Below, piece by piece: positions 1 to 6,557 of a stretch of 37,656 nt of DNA (position 1 is its first letter; each line of letters opens with the position of its first letter). The stretch is from Bacteroidales bacterium UBA3764 (GTDB taxonomy: Bacteria; Bacteroidota; Bacteroidia; Bacteroidales; UBA932): NCBI GenBank assembly GCA_002371115.1, contig DFFY01000026.1, forward strand, positions 1 through 37,656, in the 5' to 3' direction. The notes beneath the pieces were generated by a model that did not search any database, was not told where the DNA came from, and saw nothing but the letters and a program-made list of their open reading frames with translations. Both the position numbers and the translations under genes were made by a program.

Positions 1-221
1 ACTCCGTCCGTGACTGTTACAATGGATGGATTCGAACTCACCCAGGTAAGAAGCTTATTGGTGGCGTTCTCCGGGGTGAACTTTACCTCCAAGACCTTGT
101 TCCCACCCTTCTCCAAGGTGATTTCGTGCTCAGTGAGGGCAATGCCGGTAAGCGGATTGCTTTCCGGGGTACATGCAAACAGCAGCGCGAGGGCTGCAAG
201 GGCTGATAGAACTCTTTTCAT
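1..221 (-). CDS. Lipoprotein with bacterial Ig-like (BIG2) domain, C-terminus cut by window edge
   Basis: The reading frame opens at an ATG at 221 and runs off the left edge, giving 73 residues. Residues 1-17 form a lipoprotein signal: a basic start (MKR), a hydrophobic core, and a lipobox ending LLFAC with Cys17 as the predicted acylated residue. After the signal comes a sequence typical of BIG2 domains: LTGIALTEHEITLEKGG, then a strand ending KFTPENATN, then LTWVSSNPSIVTVTDG (T-W-x-S-S-x-P-x-I-V-T-V). BIG2 domains are beta-sandwich modules of surface proteins; in Bacteroidales they often sit at the N-terminus of surface lipoproteins, ahead of a functional domain that is not visible here. 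No consensus -7 box was seen upstream. The lipoprotein and BIG2 calls are strong; the function of the whole protein is unknown. Confidence 0.8.
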   Translation of the reverse strand, partial: MKRVLSALAALALLFACTPESNPLTGIALTEHEITLEKGGNKVLEVKFTPENATNKLLTWVSSNPSIVTVTDG

Positions 222-559
222 TTTATAATTGTTTAATCGTTATATCAGGAATAATACGATAGAATTCTAGCACGGTTGACGCAATGTCGACCGCGCAGCA
301 TAAAAATAAACTATTGTGTATTAACGAATTACCCCCACTTATGGACGGGATAAAGATATCAGAGATATGACTCTTGTTGGTCATCGGTGATGATGGTAAA
401 GACCGCGTCTAGCTTGCCGGCACTTCCGGCACACAAATCTCTCTCTTCATATCGAGCCAGAATTAAAGGTTTAAAAATATGTATCGCTGCATGGACTTAT
501 GCCGTGCAGCGATACAAAGTTCTGTAAAATAATTGGTTTGTGCAAGTTTTCGGGTTGGA
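222..559. other. Non-coding interval with hairpins
   Basis: This 338-bp interval separates the BIG2 lipoprotein from the truncated AlbA_2-type fragment. No gene was recognised. It holds a near-perfect hairpin at 273-293 (arms CGGTTGAC and GTCGACCG, loop GCAAT, one G-T type mismatch), a short one at 416-430 (GCCGG / CCGGC), and the terminator listed separately at 481-515. No CAAAnnTA (the minus-strand -7 pattern) was found close to the lipoprotein start. Confidence 0.5.
481..515 (-). terminator. Intrinsic terminator (11-bp perfect stem plus T-rich tract)
   Basis: The arms GTATCGCTGCA (481-491) and TGCAGCGATAC (505-515) are perfectly complementary. The stem can gain three more pairs inside (TGG against CCG, one of them G-T). 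Read on the minus strand the hairpin is followed by ATATTTTTAAACC, a T-rich run. It lies 45 bp past the stop of the minus-strand fragment ending at 560, so it should end transcription coming from the right and insulate the BIG2 lipoprotein gene. Confidence 0.75.
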
Positions 560-1072
560 CTATACCTTCACGTACTTCTGGTTGGGAGCATTCGGAGTTT
601 CCGGAATAGTCAGTTTAAGCTGCCCTGCATCAACTAAAGGATTGATGTATTTCTTTCTGTTTTTTGTTTGATTTGTCAACCCCATTCTTGCAAGTATTTC
701 GCCTGCGGTTCTTGGAACAGTACAAAAATTAATAATATCATTGGTTTTTCCTGTCAGCTTATCTTTCGTTGTTTTAGCTCCGTTACTCTGCTCCGTTACT
801 CCGTTACCGCGGTCCGTTACTTTTTGTTCAGGTTCGTTACTTTTCTTAGAAACTCCGTTACTTTTCTCCGTTACTATGACACTTTCTTGGTTACTTTCTC
901 GCCAGAAAGTAACTATGACCTCCTTCTTCTTGGTATCGTTGACAACCTCCACCTTATCATCAAGTTCACGTACACGGAGAAAGCCGCTACCGACGCCAGA
1001 GTAGGGCAGCAGGCTGTCCCCTGGGCGGTCCTTATACTTTTCAATAATTTCCAAGGCGATGGCGTAGGAAAC
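560..1072 (-). pseudogene. C-terminal fragment of an AlbA_2-type ATP-binding protein (COG2865-like), 5' end missing
   Basis: The frame is open from 1072 (stop TAA at 1073-1075) to its stop at 560. It has no ATG at the front; the first usable start is a TTG at 1054, giving 164 residues. The text DSLLPYSGVGSGFLRV resembles the 'LLPYRGxGSGIxRA' segment near the end of the COG2865 (AlbA_2 plus ATPase-like) proteins, and the segment VEVVNDTKKKEVIVTFWR fits the strand pair that follows it. Next is a Ser/Asn/Val-Thr-rich linker with recurring (S/G)NGV(T/S) units, then a winged-helix-like tail (TAGEILARMGLTNQTKNR...YINPLVDAGQLKLTIPETPN...QKYVKV) of the type ending AlbA_2 and Fic proteins. The N-terminal AlbA_2 and ATPase parts are absent, so this is probably a decayed remnant. 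The family call is from memory of the motifs and is moderate. Confidence 0.6.
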
Positions 1073-1074
1073 TT

Positions 1075-1106
1075 AGGGGAGTGGACCCCTCGGGGCAATT
1101 AGCCCC
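1075..1106 (-). terminator. Two adjacent GC-rich hairpins past the SNF transporter pair
   Basis: AGGGG (1075-1079) pairs with CCCCT (1086-1090), and GGGGC (1092-1096) pairs with GCCCC (1102-1106). They start 11 bp past the transporter stop on the minus strand. No clear T tract follows, so termination is only possible, not certain. They may instead mark the junction with the truncated fragment at 560-1072. Confidence 0.35.
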
Positions 1107-1117
1107 CTACAGCCCCC

Positions 1118-2476
1118 CTACAAGAACAAATTACTCAGGAACACCACCACAATGCCGATGGGGGCCAGGTAGCGCATGAGGAAATAGACCAGACCGAAGA
1201 GGCGGACGTTGCAGGTGCCGCCGTTGGTGAGCTCGTCGCGGACATCGGCCTTGGACATCCTCCAGCCCACAAAAAGGGTGAACAGCACACCGCCCAGCGG
1301 CAGCAGCCAGTTGGAGCACAGGGCGTCCAGGAAGTCGAAGAAGCTGAGGCCCAGCAATTTGATATGGGCCAGCGGACCAAAGGACAGCGAGCAGAGGACG
1401 CCCAGCAGCCAAGTGCCAAAAGCCAGCAGCAACGTGGCCTTGCGCCGCTCCATGCCTTTCTCGTCCACCAGATAGGCCACACCCACTTCCAGCATGGAGA
1501 TGGCCGATGTGAGCGCCGCCGCCAGGATGGTCAGGAAGAAGGCGATGGAAACCAGGGCGCTGGTGATGGGCATGGCCTGAGACATCTTGTTGAAGATGTA
1601 CGGCAGCGTCTGGAACACCAGTCCGGGTCCGGAGCCCGGCTCGATGCCTGCGGCAAAAACGGCCGGCATCACGGCAAATGCCGCAATCATGGCAAACAGC
1701 AGGTCGCTCACCGCCGTTCCCACGCCGGAAACCACCAGGTTCTCCTCCTTCTTCACATAAGACGCATACGTGAGCACAGTCCCCACCCCCAGCGACAGGG
1801 AGAAAAAGGCCTGTCCCAGCGCGGCGGCATAGGCATCGGCGTTCAGGCGGGAGAAATCCGGCTTCACCAGGTATTCCACGCCTGCGCGGGAGCCCGGAAG
1901 GGTTAACGAATAGCCCACAATAAACAGAATGAGCACAAACAGCAGCGGCATGGCCACCTTGGAGAAGCGCTCAATACCGTTTTTCACGCCGCCCAGCACC
2001 ACGCCGGCCACCATCGTCATGAATAAAGTATGCGACAGGATGGGCTGCCAGGTGGAGGAAATAAAGTGGCCGAAATAGCCCGAAACCTCCGCTTCCGACG
2101 CGTTCTCCGTAAAGGTGAACGACAGCGACTTAAACAGGAATTCCACCGACCAGCCGCCCACCACGGAGTAGTAGCTCAGGATGAGCAGGGGCGACAGGAT
2201 GGTGAGCAGCCCGGCCCATTTCCAGGCCGTGCCCGGAGCCAGCAGCTGCATGGCGCCATACGTATCCCGTCCGCTGCGGCGGCCAATCACCGACTCGGCA
2301 AAAAAGATGGGAAGGGCGACCAGCAGGCTGGCGGCAATATAGACCAGAATGAAAGCGGCACCGCCGTACTGCCCCAGTACATACGGGAATCGCCAGATGT
2401 TACCCAGCCCCACGGCACTGCCGGCCATGGCGGCGATGACCGCAAAACGGCTGCCGAAACGCTCGCGCTTTTTCAT
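1118..2476 (-). CDS. Sodium-dependent transporter, SNF/NSS family (second of tandem pair)
   Basis: This 452-residue protein belongs to the neurotransmitter:sodium symporter (SNF) family, inner-membrane carriers that couple Na+ entry to uptake of amino acids or related amines. The TM1 signature GSAVGLGNIWRFPY lies at about residues 19-32; its unwound part forms the substrate and Na+ sites in LeuT. The motif YYSVVGGW (TM3 region) and about twelve hydrophobic segments are visible. A longer frame to 2623 is open, but it would lie inside the upstream gene, and MKKRERFG matches the start of its neighbour MKSREKFG, so the ATG at 2476 is chosen. The ATGA at 2473-2476 is shared with the stop of the upstream paralogue, which indicates translational coupling. 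Substrate is unknown. Confidence 0.93.
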   Translation of the reverse strand: MKKRERFGSRFAVIAAMAGSAVGLGNIWRFPYVLGQYGGAAFILVYIAASLLVALPIFFAESVIGRRSGRDTYGAMQLLAPGTAWKWAGLLTILSPLLILSYYSVVGGWSVEFLFKSLSFTFTENASEAEVSGYFGHFISSTWQPILSHTLFMTMVAGVVLGGVKNGIERFSKVAMPLLFVLILFIVGYSLTLPGSRAGVEYLVKPDFSRLNADAYAAALGQAFFSLSLGVGTVLTYASYVKKEENLVVSGVGTAVSDLLFAMIAAFAVMPAVFAAGIEPGSGPGLVFQTLPYIFNKMSQAMPITSALVSIAFFLTILAAALTSAISMLEVGVAYLVDEKGMERRKATLLLAFGTWLLGVLCSLSFGPLAHIKLLGLSFFDFLDALCSNWLLPLGGVLFTLFVGWRMSKADVRDELTNGGTCNVRLFGLVYFLMRYLAPIGIVVVFLSNLFL

Positions 2477-3831
2477 AGAATAGAAGCTAAAATCAGCGCC
2501 AGAATGCCAATGGGCGCCACATAACGGACCAGGAAGTAGATGAGCGGGAACAGCTGCACGTTCCGGCGCAGCGTGCCCTTGTTGGTGAGCTCGGCAAAGA
2601 ACTTCTTGCGCGGCATCACCCAACCCACCAGGATAACGCTGAGCAGGCCGCCCACCAGCAGGAGGACGTTGGAGGCGAAGGTATCGGCAAAGTCAAAAAT
2701 GCCGTTCCCAAGGATTTTTACGCCGGACAGCGGGCCGAAGGACAGGCTGCACAGCACGCCGGCCACGCCGCAGACAAAGAACAGGACTACGCAGGCCATG
2801 GCGCGCGAAAGTCCCTTATTCTCAGTTAGATACGCAACACCCACCTCAATGAGCGAGACGGACGATGTGAGCGCAGCCACCAGGATGGCGGCAAAGAACA
2901 GGATGGCGGCCACAGCGCTGGTTACGGGCGCCTGCGCGGCCATGCTGGAGAAAATGTACGGCAGCGTGTCGAAGACCAGGCCCGGACCGGCTCCTGGGGC
3001 AATCCCCGCGGCAAAAACGGCCGGAAGGATGGCAAAACTGGCCAGATAGGCAAAGAGGAGGTCGCTCACGGAAGTGCCCACGGCGCTCACCATGAGGTTC
3101 TCGTCCTTGCTCACATAGGACGAATAGGTGATGATAATGCCCATGCCCAGCGACAGCGAGTAAAACGCCTGCCCAAGGGCATCCACAAAGGTATGGACCG
3201 TCACCTTGGAGAAGTCCGGCCGGGTAATGTAATGCACTCCTTCCCGCGCGCCCGGGAGCGAAAGCGAATAAACGGCAATAAGGACGATAAGCACGAACAG
3301 CACCGGAATGGAGACTTTGCTGAACTTCTCAATCCCGTCCTTCACGCCAAACGCCACGATACCCACCGTCAGCGCCAGAAACAGCAAATGGCACAAAATA
3401 GGCGTCCAGGTGCTGGTGATAAACGTGCCGAAGGTGCCGCTCACCAGCTCCGGCGCCGTTGTGGTAAATTCCAGCTTGCAGGCCTTCACCAGGAAGTCCA
3501 GCGACCAACCGCCCACCACGGAGTAATAAGAGACAATCCACAGGGGCGTAAACACCATCAGGAGGCCGAACCACCTGCCTGCACGGCCCGGAACCAGCTG
3601 GCCAATGGCCGCCCGGCAATTGGCCCCGCTGCTGCGCCCAATCACGGATTCCGCCAAAAAAATGGGGATGGACAGCAGCAGCACAAAGCCAATGTAAATA
3701 ACAATGAAAGCGGCTCCTCCGTTCATACCCACCAGGTACGGGAAGCGCCAGATATTTCCCAGGCCGATAGCGGACCCCGCAAGGGCCAGGATCACCGCTG
3801 CTCTGCCGCCGAATTTTTCTCTGGATTTCAT
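2473..3831 (-). CDS. Sodium-dependent transporter, SNF/NSS family (first of tandem pair)
   Basis: This 452-residue NSS-family inner-membrane carrier is the first gene of a two-gene unit. It starts MKSREKFGG and carries GSAIGLGNIWRFPY at residues 19-32 and YYSVVGGWSLDF in the TM3 region, followed by the usual run of hydrophobic helices. It is the same length as its downstream neighbour and clearly paralogous along the whole length (compare PAVFAAGI.PG.GPGLVF and SLSFGPL in both), so the pair arose by tandem duplication. A TATCTTTG box lies at 3860-3853, giving a short leader of about 15 nt. Whether the two carriers act separately or have different substrates cannot be told from sequence. Confidence 0.93.
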   Translation of the reverse strand: MKSREKFGGRAAVILALAGSAIGLGNIWRFPYLVGMNGGAAFIVIYIGFVLLLSIPIFLAESVIGRSSGANCRAAIGQLVPGRAGRWFGLLMVFTPLWIVSYYSVVGGWSLDFLVKACKLEFTTTAPELVSGTFGTFITSTWTPILCHLLFLALTVGIVAFGVKDGIEKFSKVSIPVLFVLIVLIAVYSLSLPGAREGVHYITRPDFSKVTVHTFVDALGQAFYSLSLGMGIIITYSSYVSKDENLMVSAVGTSVSDLLFAYLASFAILPAVFAAGIAPGAGPGLVFDTLPYIFSSMAAQAPVTSAVAAILFFAAILVAALTSSVSLIEVGVAYLTENKGLSRAMACVVLFFVCGVAGVLCSLSFGPLSGVKILGNGIFDFADTFASNVLLLVGGLLSVILVGWVMPRKKFFAELTNKGTLRRNVQLFPLIYFLVRYVAPIGILALILASIL

Positions 3832-3852
3832 CTCGTTCGTTTATACCGGGTG

Positions 3853-3860
3853 CAAAGATA
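3853..3860 (-). promoter_or_regulatory. -7 promoter box (TATCTTTG) of the SNF transporter pair
   Basis: The minus strand reads TATCTTTG, an exact match to the Bacteroidota -7 pattern TAnnTTTG, 22 bp ahead of the ATG at 3831. No TTTG was found at the expected -33 distance; that position falls in the REP-like sequence. Confidence 0.55.
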
Positions 3861-3883
3861 CGAAATTTCAGGAGATACACTCG

Positions 3884-3900
3884 CTTCGCTCGGTATGACA
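3884..3900. repeat. REP-like element, short copy
   Basis: The 17-nt CTTCGCTCGGTATGACA differs by one base from the sequence at 7746-7762 and 7770-7786. It belongs to a short GC-rich repeat type ('CTTCGCTCGGAATGACA') familiar between genes in Bacteroidota. It sits directly before the longer direct repeat copy A and upstream of the SNF promoter box. Confidence 0.6.
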
Positions 3901-3901
3901 A

Positions 3902-3992
3902 AGGAAATGCCCGGTCGGGGCCGGGCATGACAACATGAGGTCTCGTCCTCAGAAAAGGCCGTTTTTAAGGACGAGAAGGGCAAAATGACGGT
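3902..3992. repeat. Long direct repeat, copy A (91 bp)
   Basis: This matches 5799-5883 in the same orientation with a single 6-bp length difference (GCCCGGTCGGGGCCGGGC here, GCCCGGCCGGGC there) and otherwise no difference seen by eye. It contains a GC palindrome, then an imperfect hairpin at 3943-3974 (TCGTCCT ... AGGACGA), and ends at CAAAATGACGGT. Together with copy B it brackets the AAA-ATPase/nuclease gene. Confidence 0.85.
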
Positions 3993-4047
3993 CATCCGCA
4001 AGGCTGATTATATCGTGGACATGGGGCCCGGCGGCGGTTCGGGAATT
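3985..4047 (+). pseudogene. Possible remnant of uvrA (about 20 codons)
   Basis: The plus frame from 3985 reads MTVIRKADYIVDMGPGGGSG. This resembles the UvrA segment after the Walker B/His loop of an ATPase half ('EHD..VIRxADYIIDxGPxAGxxGG'). Only about 20 codons remain; nothing of UvrA is visible before or after. The first three codons lie in direct repeat copy A, so the repeat may have joined onto a broken uvrA end. A chance resemblance is possible in so short a piece. Confidence 0.4.
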
Positions 4048-4060
4048 CAGAAAAAAGTAT

Positions 4061-4068
4061 TACCTTTG
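4061..4068 (+). promoter_or_regulatory. -7 promoter box (TACCTTTG) of the AAA-ATPase/nuclease gene
   Basis: TACCTTTG is an exact TAnnTTTG match. The start site would fall near 4074-4076, leaving about 19 nt before the ATG at 4094 but only about 7 nt before the ATG at 4082. This supports the later start. The -33 region (TTCG at 4038-4041) is a poor match. Confidence 0.5.
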
Positions 4069-4093
4069 CCTTGGAACCATAATGCGCTGTATC

Positions 4094-5638
4094 ATGCTCT
4101 ATCCGATCGGCATACAAGACTTTGAAAAAATCCGTAAGGATGGGTTCGTCTATGTGGATAAGACGGACCTTATCTACTCGATGGCACAAAAAGGAGGATA
4201 TTACTTCCTGAGCCGTCCCCGCCGTTTCGGGAAGAGTCTGCTGGTTTCCACGATGGAAGCCTACTTCAGCGGCAAGAAAGAGCTCTTCGACGGCCTTGCC
4301 ATCGCAGAGAAGGAGAAAGACTGGATAGAGTATCCTGTATTGCGTCTCGACTTCAGCGGAGCTAACTATAATTCAGAACAAGTTCTTGAATCAAAACTGA
4401 ATTCTTTTCTGAAGTTCTATGAGCAGATTTACTCTTCTGTAAGTAATGAACCTGTCGCGAGTGTGCGTTTTGATGCCCTGATTCAGGCCGCTTCTGCCAA
4501 AACCGGAAAGCCTGTTGTCATTCTCATCGATGAATACGACAAGCCCATCGTGGACAATCTGGGAGATGAACATCTGACAGAGTTATTCCGCAAGCAACTT
4601 CAAGGCTTCTACAGCGTGATGAAAGCCAAGGACGCCCATATCAAGTTCGGCTTCCTCACCGGCGTCACCAAGATTGGCAAACTCTCTGTTTTCAGCGGTC
4701 TCAACAACCTCAAGGACATCTCCATGGATGCCCGTTACGTGGATATCTGCGGCATCTCTGAAATAGACCTGAAGAAATACTTTGATGAGAGTGTCAAAGA
4801 GCTGGCTTTGTCCAATGAGCTCTCCGTAGAAGCCTGCTATGCGAAGTTAGCCGATATGTACGACGGTTACCATTTCTGTGAAGATTCTGATGGTATGTAC
4901 AATCCTTTCAGCCTGCTCAATACATTCGATTCACTGAAGTTCCGGGAGTACTGGTTTGAGACCGGCACCCCAACCTTCCTTGTCAAGGTAATGCAGGAGA
5001 CCGACTATGACGTGACCCGTTTGTCGGACGAAGAGATTGATGCGCCTTCGTTGATGGATGTGGACACAGTTTACCACAATCCGATTCCGCTTCTGTATCA
5101 GAGCGGGTACCTGACTATCAAAGGATTTGACCCCGAGTTTGGAATGTATCACCTTGGATTTCCGAACCGTGAGGTCAAGCATGGTTTCCTAAACTTCCTG
5201 GTCAAGTATTACACGCCGTCCCGGACCGAGTCAGGCATGATGCTCGTCTCCAAGATGCTCAGGGATATCCGCAGCGGCAACCCCGAAGGCTTCATGCAGC
5301 GGCTGGAGGCACTCTTTGCCAAGACCAGCTATCAAATTCAGGGGGACGCGGAGAAAGATTTCCAGTATGCAATGTACATCATTCTGGAACTCATGGGAGA
5401 GTATGTAGAGGTTGAGAAGACCACATCCAATGGCCGGATTGATATTTTGCTTCAGACCAAGGACTATATCTACATCATCGAAATCAAGATAAACGACACG
5501 GCGGATGCCGCCCTCCAGCAGATTGAGGACAAGGGCTATGCCCGCCGCTTCGCCGATGACAAACGCAGCATCTTCAAGATTGGTGTCCGTTTCTCCACGG
5601 AAACCCGCTGTATCGAATCCTGGAAGCTTGCAGAATAA
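4094..5638 (+). CDS. AAA-ATPase_like / PD-(D/E)XK nuclease fusion protein
   Basis: This 514-residue protein has the layout of the large Bacteroidota and Clostridia family pairing an AAA-ATPase_like domain with a C-terminal PDDEXK_9 nuclease-type domain. The start MLYPIGIQDFEKIRKDGFVYVDKT is the family's standard N-terminus, so the ATG at 4094 is preferred to the one at 4082. Residues 41-50 (RPRRFGKSLL) hold the P-loop and residues 140-148 (PVVILIDEY) the Walker B strand. The C-terminal domain begins near residue 447 with D450 (GRIDIL) and E463-x-K465 (IIEIK), the PD-(D/E)XK metal-binding set. The biological role of this multicopy family is unsettled; mobile or defence-linked roles have been suggested. 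It is the only clear plus-strand gene here, and is bracketed by direct repeats at 3902-3992 and 5799-5883. Confidence 0.9.
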   Translation: MLYPIGIQDFEKIRKDGFVYVDKTDLIYSMAQKGGYYFLSRPRRFGKSLLVSTMEAYFSGKKELFDGLAIAEKEKDWIEYPVLRLDFSGANYNSEQVLESKLNSFLKFYEQIYSSVSNEPVASVRFDALIQAASAKTGKPVVILIDEYDKPIVDNLGDEHLTELFRKQLQGFYSVMKAKDAHIKFGFLTGVTKIGKLSVFSGLNNLKDISMDARYVDICGISEIDLKKYFDESVKELALSNELSVEACYAKLADMYDGYHFCEDSDGMYNPFSLLNTFDSLKFREYWFETGTPTFLVKVMQETDYDVTRLSDEEIDAPSLMDVDTVYHNPIPLLYQSGYLTIKGFDPEFGMYHLGFPNREVKHGFLNFLVKYYTPSRTESGMMLVSKMLRDIRSGNPEGFMQRLEALFAKTSYQIQGDAEKDFQYAMYIILELMGEYVEVEKTTSNGRIDILLQTKDYIYIIEIKINDTADAALQQIEDKGYARRFADDKRSIFKIGVRFSTETRCIESWKLAE

Positions 5639-5644
5639 TTACCC

Positions 5645-5743
5645 TCATTGCAGATAATCCTTGCAGGTATTGTAAATTCTCTCGGCCATAATCGACATTC
5701 CCTGCGCGGTGGGATGGCTGCCTTTGCATTTGGGGATGGAGCC
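5645..5743 (-). pseudogene. Possible C-terminal remnant of a GDSL/SGNH hydrolase
   Basis: The minus frame between stops at 5744-5746 and 5645-5647 reads 32 residues containing KGSHPTAQGMSIMAERIY. This resembles the last conserved block of SGNH hydrolases ('DxxHPNxxGxxxMAExI'), which carries the catalytic His; here the His-Pro is kept and the Asp position reads Lys. Nothing earlier in the family (the GDS block) is visible, so this would be a dead tail. It lies between the nuclease gene and repeat copy B. Confidence is limited by its length. Confidence 0.4.
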
Positions 5744-5798
5744 CTATCATCCAATCAATCCCTCAGATAGCGATTATTTGTCTAAAACACATATGAAG

Positions 5799-5883
5799 AG
5801 GAAATGCCCGGCCGGGCATGACAACATGAGGTCTCGTCCTCAGAAAAGGCCGTTTTTAAGGACGAGAAGGGCAAAATGACGGT
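5799..5883. repeat. Long direct repeat, copy B (85 bp)
   Basis: This is the second copy of the repeat at 3902-3992, same orientation, lacking 6 bp in the GC palindrome. It contains the imperfect hairpin 5834-5865 (TCGTCCT ... AGGACGA). Copy B is followed directly by a second, perfect version of the same hairpin, so the two sites differ in hairpin number. Confidence 0.85.
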
Positions 5884-5884
5884 T

Positions 5885-5916
5885 TCGTCCTTAAAACAGG
5901 CCGATTTTAAGGACGA
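5885..5916. repeat. Perfect 12-bp hairpin, variant of the repeat's internal hairpin
   Basis: TCGTCCTTAAAA (5885-5896) and TTTTAAGGACGA (5905-5916) are exact reverse complements around the 8-nt loop CAGGCCGA. The preceding hairpin (5834-5865) has the same ends and a similar AGGCCG centre, so two related hairpins stand in tandem. The A/T inner ends could let it end transcription from both convergent genes, but it may simply be a repeat unit. Confidence 0.7.
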
Positions 5917-5942
5917 GCCCCTTCAAGGGGTTTGGAAAAAAC

Positions 5943-6557
5943 TTAGCGGAAGAACTGGTCTATCCAGACGGCATCGACCTCGGCGAAGCCGGGGGCGGGC
6001 TTGACGGCGGGGTTGCGCAGGAGGATGCCGCGGGCGTCCTCGTACACGTTGAAACCCACGTTCACCACCTGCATCTGGCCGCTGAGGGGGAAGGCCAGCA
6101 CCAGGTCATTGTCGGCCCCTTCCATGCGGAGGAATTTGAGGGCGGCGGTGGCGGCCGCCGGATTTTTGGCGGCGAGTTCCCTGCGGGTGACCCACTTGCA
6201 CATTTCCAGGACGGTGTCTTCCAGGCCGGCATCGTGGATATTCACCTTCTCAATGAGTTCTCCCACGTCTTTTACGCGGCGGAGCGTGTAGCCTTCCAGC
6301 TCTTTCACGGCCTCCTCCACGGCCTGCGGGGGCTGCTCTTCCCCAGGGAGAAGCCACACCATGAGTTTGGCGTCCGGGTCATGGTAGAGCGTCTGGTAGC
6401 GGGCCAGGTTGCGCTGGCCGCAGTAAGGGCACTCCCACAGGAATAAAGAGCCGTCCTTGACCCGGGCTTTGAGCTGCGGATCAAGGGCGACATTGATACT
6501 CTGACGGACTTCTATCTCCGTCTGTTTGTGGCATTTACTGCAGCTTGCGGGCACCAT
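5943..6557 (-). CDS. CpXC domain protein
   Basis: This 204-residue protein starts with a CpXC-type zinc-ribbon-like module: CSKC at residues 6-9 and CPYC at residues 43-46, with hydrophobic strands between (DGSLFLWECPYCG). The family is named for this pattern, and its molecular role is not known. The rest is an alpha/beta region of about 150 residues without recognised motifs; no signal peptide or membrane segment is seen, so it is likely cytoplasmic. The ATG at 6557 lies inside the end of galK (23-bp overlap), suggesting coupled translation. No later ATG precedes the first CxxC, so this start is needed to keep the domain whole. Confidence 0.75.
   Translation of the reverse strand: MVPASCSKCHKQTEIEVRQSINVALDPQLKARVKDGSLFLWECPYCGQRNLARYQTLYHDPDAKLMVWLLPGEEQPPQAVEEAVKELEGYTLRRVKDVGELIEKVNIHDAGLEDTVLEMCKWVTRRELAAKNPAAATAALKFLRMEGADNDLVLAFPLSGQMQVVNVGFNVYEDARGILLRNPAVKPAPGFAEVDAVWIDQFFR

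Larger units (their letters stand above)
5639..5942. other. Intergenic interval: hydrolase remnant, direct repeat B and hairpins
   Basis: This 304-bp gap between the convergent AAA-ATPase/nuclease gene and the CpXC gene holds the GDSL-like remnant, direct repeat copy B (5799-5883), the perfect hairpin at 5885-5916 and a small one at 5918-5930 (CCCCT / AGGGG). No intact gene is seen. Confidence 0.6.

Noticed and set aside
340..440. Remnant of a polysaccharide deacetylase (minus-frame piece reading DAVFTIITDD)
   Set aside because: Only about ten residues resemble the family and no second motif is present, so chance cannot be excluded.
780..910. GTTACT-rich repeats as a CRISPR array or regulatory repeat
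   Set aside because: The units are irregular in spacing and sequence and are read in frame as a (S/G)NGV(T/S) linker, so they are coding low-complexity sequence.
5942..5943. Invertible promoter or phase-variation switch near the EPS locus
   Set aside because: No pair of inverted arms flanking a promoter and no recombinase gene was found in the window.
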